Source: Nymphalis io
Taxonomy: Eukaryota > Arthropoda > Insecta > Lepidoptera > Nymphalidae
Reading direction: 5' to 3'
DNA length: 64,000 nucleotides
Assembly: GCF_905147045.1 (NCBI RefSeq)
Contig: NC_065916.1
Span: 4,814,468-4,878,467, forward strand
Notes under the pieces: model-generated
Told to the model about the DNA's origin: nothing
The model's input: the letters and a program-made list of their open reading frames with translations, nothing else
Databases searched by the model: none
Program-made: the position numbers and the translations under genes
Shown here: positions 60,780 through 64,000 of the stretch, one piece after another
How positions within the stretch are numbered: position 1 is the stretch's first letter
How the letters are laid out: each line of letters begins with the position of its first letter

Positions 60780-62720
60780 GTCGTGTCGTCAATGGGCTGC
60801 TTTAAATCCCCACTGCGCAGCGAACACGCGCAGCCGCCATTACGGTATTTAAGCCGCGAGCGCCATCGACGTCACGTAGTCGAAATCGAGGGGCGAAGGT
60901 GCGAATAATGGAAAGGTGGCGTCCAAGTTATGTTCAATTAATCGATTATCACCGGAGCTAGCAGTGCGACCGTCGACGTTATAGTCGTGAAAGTGAAGCA
61001 GTTAAGTGTTTCGACGTGTCATCCGCGTAGATCGACAGCGGTTCGAGGCCGAGACACGGCAGATTGCGGAGTCGACAAGTGAGCGTGCGCGTACGGCGAC
61101 CATCTTGTGTATTTTCGTATAACTCATATTACCCGTGCACACCGCGCTCTGCTCCGAGAGCGTCACAGGCTAAGCTACCGCTAAAGTGATAAGTGAACTA
61201 TCCGTCATAGTCTATATCAGATCTTGTTAGAATATAAGACGTGCCGACCGGGGAAATGAACTGCCAGGCGCAACAACAAGTCCGGGGGCGAAGACGCTGC
61301 ACCCGGACGGCCCTTCCGGTGACCCTGGGGGCGCGACGCGAACGAGAACGTGAGCGTCGAGAGGAGCGCTATGCGGGGAGCAAATGGGGTGCCGCCCCAG
61401 CTGCAGCCGCGCTGCCACCTCCGCCCACGCACTGGCGCCGTGAGGGCCGTTGCCGACCTGAACCCGATCGCGCACTGACACTCAAACTTCTTCTCAACGT
61501 CAGCGTCTCGGCGTAGACGCCGCCCTATATGGACTCTAGTTTTAGTGCCCGGAGGCGCAGCCCGACGACGCCGTGCGCCGTAGGGCTGCGCTCCCGCCTC
61601 TCTCGTGCTAAGTTTTTTATTTCGTAACGCGAAGCGCGTCTCCTGCGCGTAAGTGGCGGCGTAGCACGGTCTGTTCTGCGCAATTCCGCCTCAGCGTCGA
61701 CAAAATTCCGGCGTTAGGTATTATTTTGTGAAAATTTTAGTAGTTAAGTGCAGAATCGCGCGTCCGCGGACGACGTCACCGTCACCTCAACCGTATCCCT
61801 TTTAAAAATACGAGAAAAACACAAAAAAAAATAGCGGGATCGGTTGGCGTAGCGGTGGGGGGTCCGCGGCGGCGCGAAGCCCGACGCTTCGACCCTCGTC
61901 TCCATCGCCTTGCACCCTCAAGCGGCACTATGGCGCTCCTGTGATTTTTTTATTAGGGCTCCTCGCAAGTCGCGTTGTGCTCCCGCCCTCGAAGAAAATT
62001 ATTTTGAGTTTTCTATATGTCTCGACTGATGAATTGCTGAAGTCGTATATTTCGCGAGAGCGCAGCGCTTCGTCGCGGAGCCCGGAGCTCGCGTCGCGTG
62101 GCCGTTGAGCTTGCCGTTGCAAGGTGCACGAAACGTTGCATTTTTTTTATAAATGAGGCGTTATATTATATTTTTCGAGTGTCTCCGGCGACGAGGCTCG
62201 TGATGCCGGGCCGGGGCGCGCCCCGCTAGTCGTATCGTTTTATTTATCACGAGACCAATGTATTTTTATTTGTAAACGTCGGGCCCCGCATCGGCGAGAG
62301 GCCCAGCCCGCGCCCGCCACGCGCACACACCTCGCTGGCAGAGAGCTTTAAAAAAATTATTAAGTAAGCGATGGCCCGACGTCCTTAATTCTAGTTGTAG
62401 ATTTTAAAATTTAACGATACGGTAACGTGTAAACCGACTGTTAAAGAATTGGAAGATTATATATGTTTGTACAGAGAGTATATTGATCTCAGCTGCGGGC
62501 GTCTGCGGCCTGCCGTAGGAGCTTCTGTGATGTACAAAAAGATTATGAGAATATTTGGAATTTTACAAGTTTTTTATAATATTAGTTTGTAAAGTATACT
62601 TTTAAGTGAAGATGGTGGTGTGATGGTGATCCATCGCACCTAGCCGCTCGCAGCGTCCCTGTCCCACCCTTGACCCATCCTTGTTCCCGTCCAATCCCAG
62701 GGCTCTTCGGAGCCCGCCAA
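60780..62720 (+). promoter_or_regulatory. GC/CpG-rich promoter-like block
   Basis: Composition switches abruptly from about two-thirds AT to GC- and CpG-rich for nearly 2 kb. The left edge has a TATTTAA element (about 60846), a CRE-like GACGTCAC (about 60868) and CTGCGCAGCG/CACGCGCAG repeats resembling NRF1-type sites. This looks like the promoter and long first exon of a plus-strand gene leaving the window. The direction is inferred from the donor at 62878. Confidence 0.5.
61256..61516 (+). CDS. small ORF (86 aa) in the GC-rich block, uncertain
   Basis: An ATG (61256) opens 86 codons to TAG at 61514. The product is Arg-rich with a run of RERERERR-type residues, an Ala/Pro-rich middle (AAPAAAALPPPPTHW) and a leucine-rich end. 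I do not recognise it. It may be a short protein, an upstream ORF in a long 5' leader, or chance: GC-rich DNA has few stops. Confidence 0.28.
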   Translation: MNCQAQQQVRGRRRCTRTALPVTLGARRERERERREERYAGSKWGAAPAAAALPPPPTHWRREGRCRPEPDRALTLKLLLNVSVSA

Positions 62721-62846
62721 ATATTTCAATGTCTCACGACAAACGTCAATCAAATCCACTTCTAGTGGTATTTACAGCTCAAGATATCAATCATTAACAA
62801 AAAAGACTGACATTCGTCCAAGCTACATGATTCAAGAAGGAGTCGT

Positions 62847-62878
62847 ATGAAATTAGCAGATGAAGAATCTCGAGATTG
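62847..62878 (+). CDS. possible first coding segment of a gene leaving the window
   Basis: ATG at 62847 opens MKLADEESRD and reaches a good splice donor (GATTG before GTGAGT at 62879) after 32 nt. If real, this is the start of a protein encoded mostly beyond position 64000. The support is only the in-frame ATG, the donor and its position at the end of the GC-rich block. Confidence 0.25.
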
Positions 62879-64000
62879 GTGAGTCAAATAAATGATATTT
62901 GTCGTTTATTAACCCCGTAATCCTGTTAACCTTAGTAATTCAAATTTAGTTAAAAAACAACGTAAATTTTGCGATTTTTTTGGCAGTTCTCCACACTTAA
63001 CTAGGAGTAACTCACGCCTCGATATAGCTTTTTATGACGTATAAGGTCTGTATGGCAGTCGAATTTAGTTGTTTCAAAAATTTATGAGTTTATTTATTCC
63101 ATTGTTTGTTATTAAAATCTTAATAGAATTACAACATGAGCGAATGTTGTGTACATTACAATTTTACAAAGATTAACAATAGTTTCTCAATTACATTTAT
63201 TAATATTTACATTTTATCTGTCGAGATGGCCCAGTGGTTAGAACGCGTGAATCTTAACCGACGAACGTGGGTTAAAACCCGGGCAAGCACCACTGAATTT
63301 TCATGTGCTTAATTTGTGTTTATAATTCATCTCGTGCTTGACGGTGAAGGAAAACATCGTGAGGAAACCTGCATGTAACAAATTTCACTGAAATTGTGCC
63401 ACGTGTATTCCACCAATCTGCATAGAAGCAGCGTGGTGGAATAAGCAAACCTTCTCAAAAAAGGAGAGGATGCCTTAGCCCAGCATTTGGACATTCACAG
63501 TTACTTAATAATATTTACTTTCAATTGGTCAGACACCTACATTACACTACATTATTTAATTGGTGATTAACTGACTAAAGACTTGAGTTATTTGTGAGAA
63601 TGCTATTATTTCTTGATGACAATATATTTCAATATCAGAATATAATATTGAAATGTTTCGTAAAAATGAAAAAAAATACTAATCAGTTATTTAACATTTT
63701 GAAATCAAAAACATACATTATAAGTAAGAAATGGTCTACCCTCAAACACGTAGCACACGTGTCATAAATATGGAAAAAACAAAATGCGAATTGTTTCATC
63801 TGTATACGGGTCAGGTATTTACTCGAACCATGAGACGCCTTGCCGCACGAAATCGCGTTGCAGCTCGTATGTTTCGAATTCGAGGTTTTGTTTTGAACCC
63901 ATTACGTAACATATAACATTATATATATATATATATATTTGTTAATAATATATTACACAGCAAATTTCCCTCTGAAAACTATGACGTACTAATAGGCAAG
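62879..64000 (+). other. putative intron start, with SINE family A
   Basis: AT-rich DNA follows the donor at 62879. It holds one diverged family A SINE (63221-63506) and a TA microsatellite near 63920. I recognise no exon. The 61-codon ORF at 63731 has no supporting feature. Confidence 0.4.
63221..63506 (+). repeat. SINE family A, diverged
   Basis: Head GTCGAGATGGCCCAGTGG and B-box-like GGTTAAAACCCGGGC, to ATTTGGACATTCACAG. Confidence 0.7.

Larger units (their letters stand above)
50939..60780. other. repeat-rich intergenic region, no host gene recognised
   Basis: This is ten kilobases of AT-rich DNA with SINEs of families A, B and C, an unclassified inverted repeat partner, and retrotransposon debris on the minus strand. 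Short ORFs here do not show conserved protein features. The ORF at 56125-56487 sits in a GC-rich patch within a decayed interspersed repeat (TTACTCTTTCACGCAAAAAC near 56001). I see no credible host gene. Confidence 0.6.

Noticed and set aside
63731..63916. 61-codon ORF near the right edge
   Set aside because: No homology, splice or promoter support. It sits in what is probably an intron.

Overview
The window is nuclear DNA from an insect, almost certainly a moth or butterfly. It is AT-rich, with spliced genes carrying GT-AG introns, insect-type ZAD zinc-finger genes, and many copies of four SINE-like repeat families. The abundant tRNA-headed SINEs look like those of nymphalid butterflies, but that family-level guess is inference only. 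Every exon model was read by hand from splice sites and frame. Each multi-exon model keeps phase through all its junctions, except where an entry says otherwise.  Layout, left to right: (1) 152-14037, plus strand: the last 21 coding exons of beta-heavy spectrin (karst), comprising spectrin repeats, a charged linker, a PH domain and a low-complexity tail. (2) 15225-22624, minus strand: a five-exon gene for a 314-residue secreted protein that I do not recognise. Its large intron holds a decayed non-LTR retrotransposon. (3) 25669-34686, minus strand: a complete CCT7 (chaperonin TCP1 eta) gene of 14 coding exons and 542 residues. Several successive introns carry a related element that reads as a box C/D snoRNA. 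(4) 35181-41226, plus strand, head-to-head with CCT7: a ZAD zinc-finger locus. One first exon carries the first half of the ZAD domain. Three consecutive large exons each begin, in the same phase, with the second half of a ZAD and continue with their own zinc-finger array. (5) 43191-45486, plus: TMX2, a thioredoxin-related ER membrane protein. (6) 47808-50938, plus: a UPF0669 (C6orf120-like) secreted protein. (7) 50939-60780: repeat-rich intergenic DNA with SINEs and remnants of RTE-clade and R1-clade retrotransposons. (8) 60780-62880: a sharply GC- and CpG-rich block that looks like the promoter and first exon of a plus-strand gene continuing beyond the window. It includes an 86-codon ORF.  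The most interesting items are the ZAD locus, which may make three DNA-binding proteins from one first exon by choice of terminal exon, and the snoRNA-like series in CCT7. In the snoRNA series the terminal stem shows a compensatory base change between copies, and four copies lie at nearly the same distance from the 3' splice site. The secreted orphan gene is the clearest undescribed protein. I saw no operon, CRISPR array or genuine tRNA or rRNA gene.
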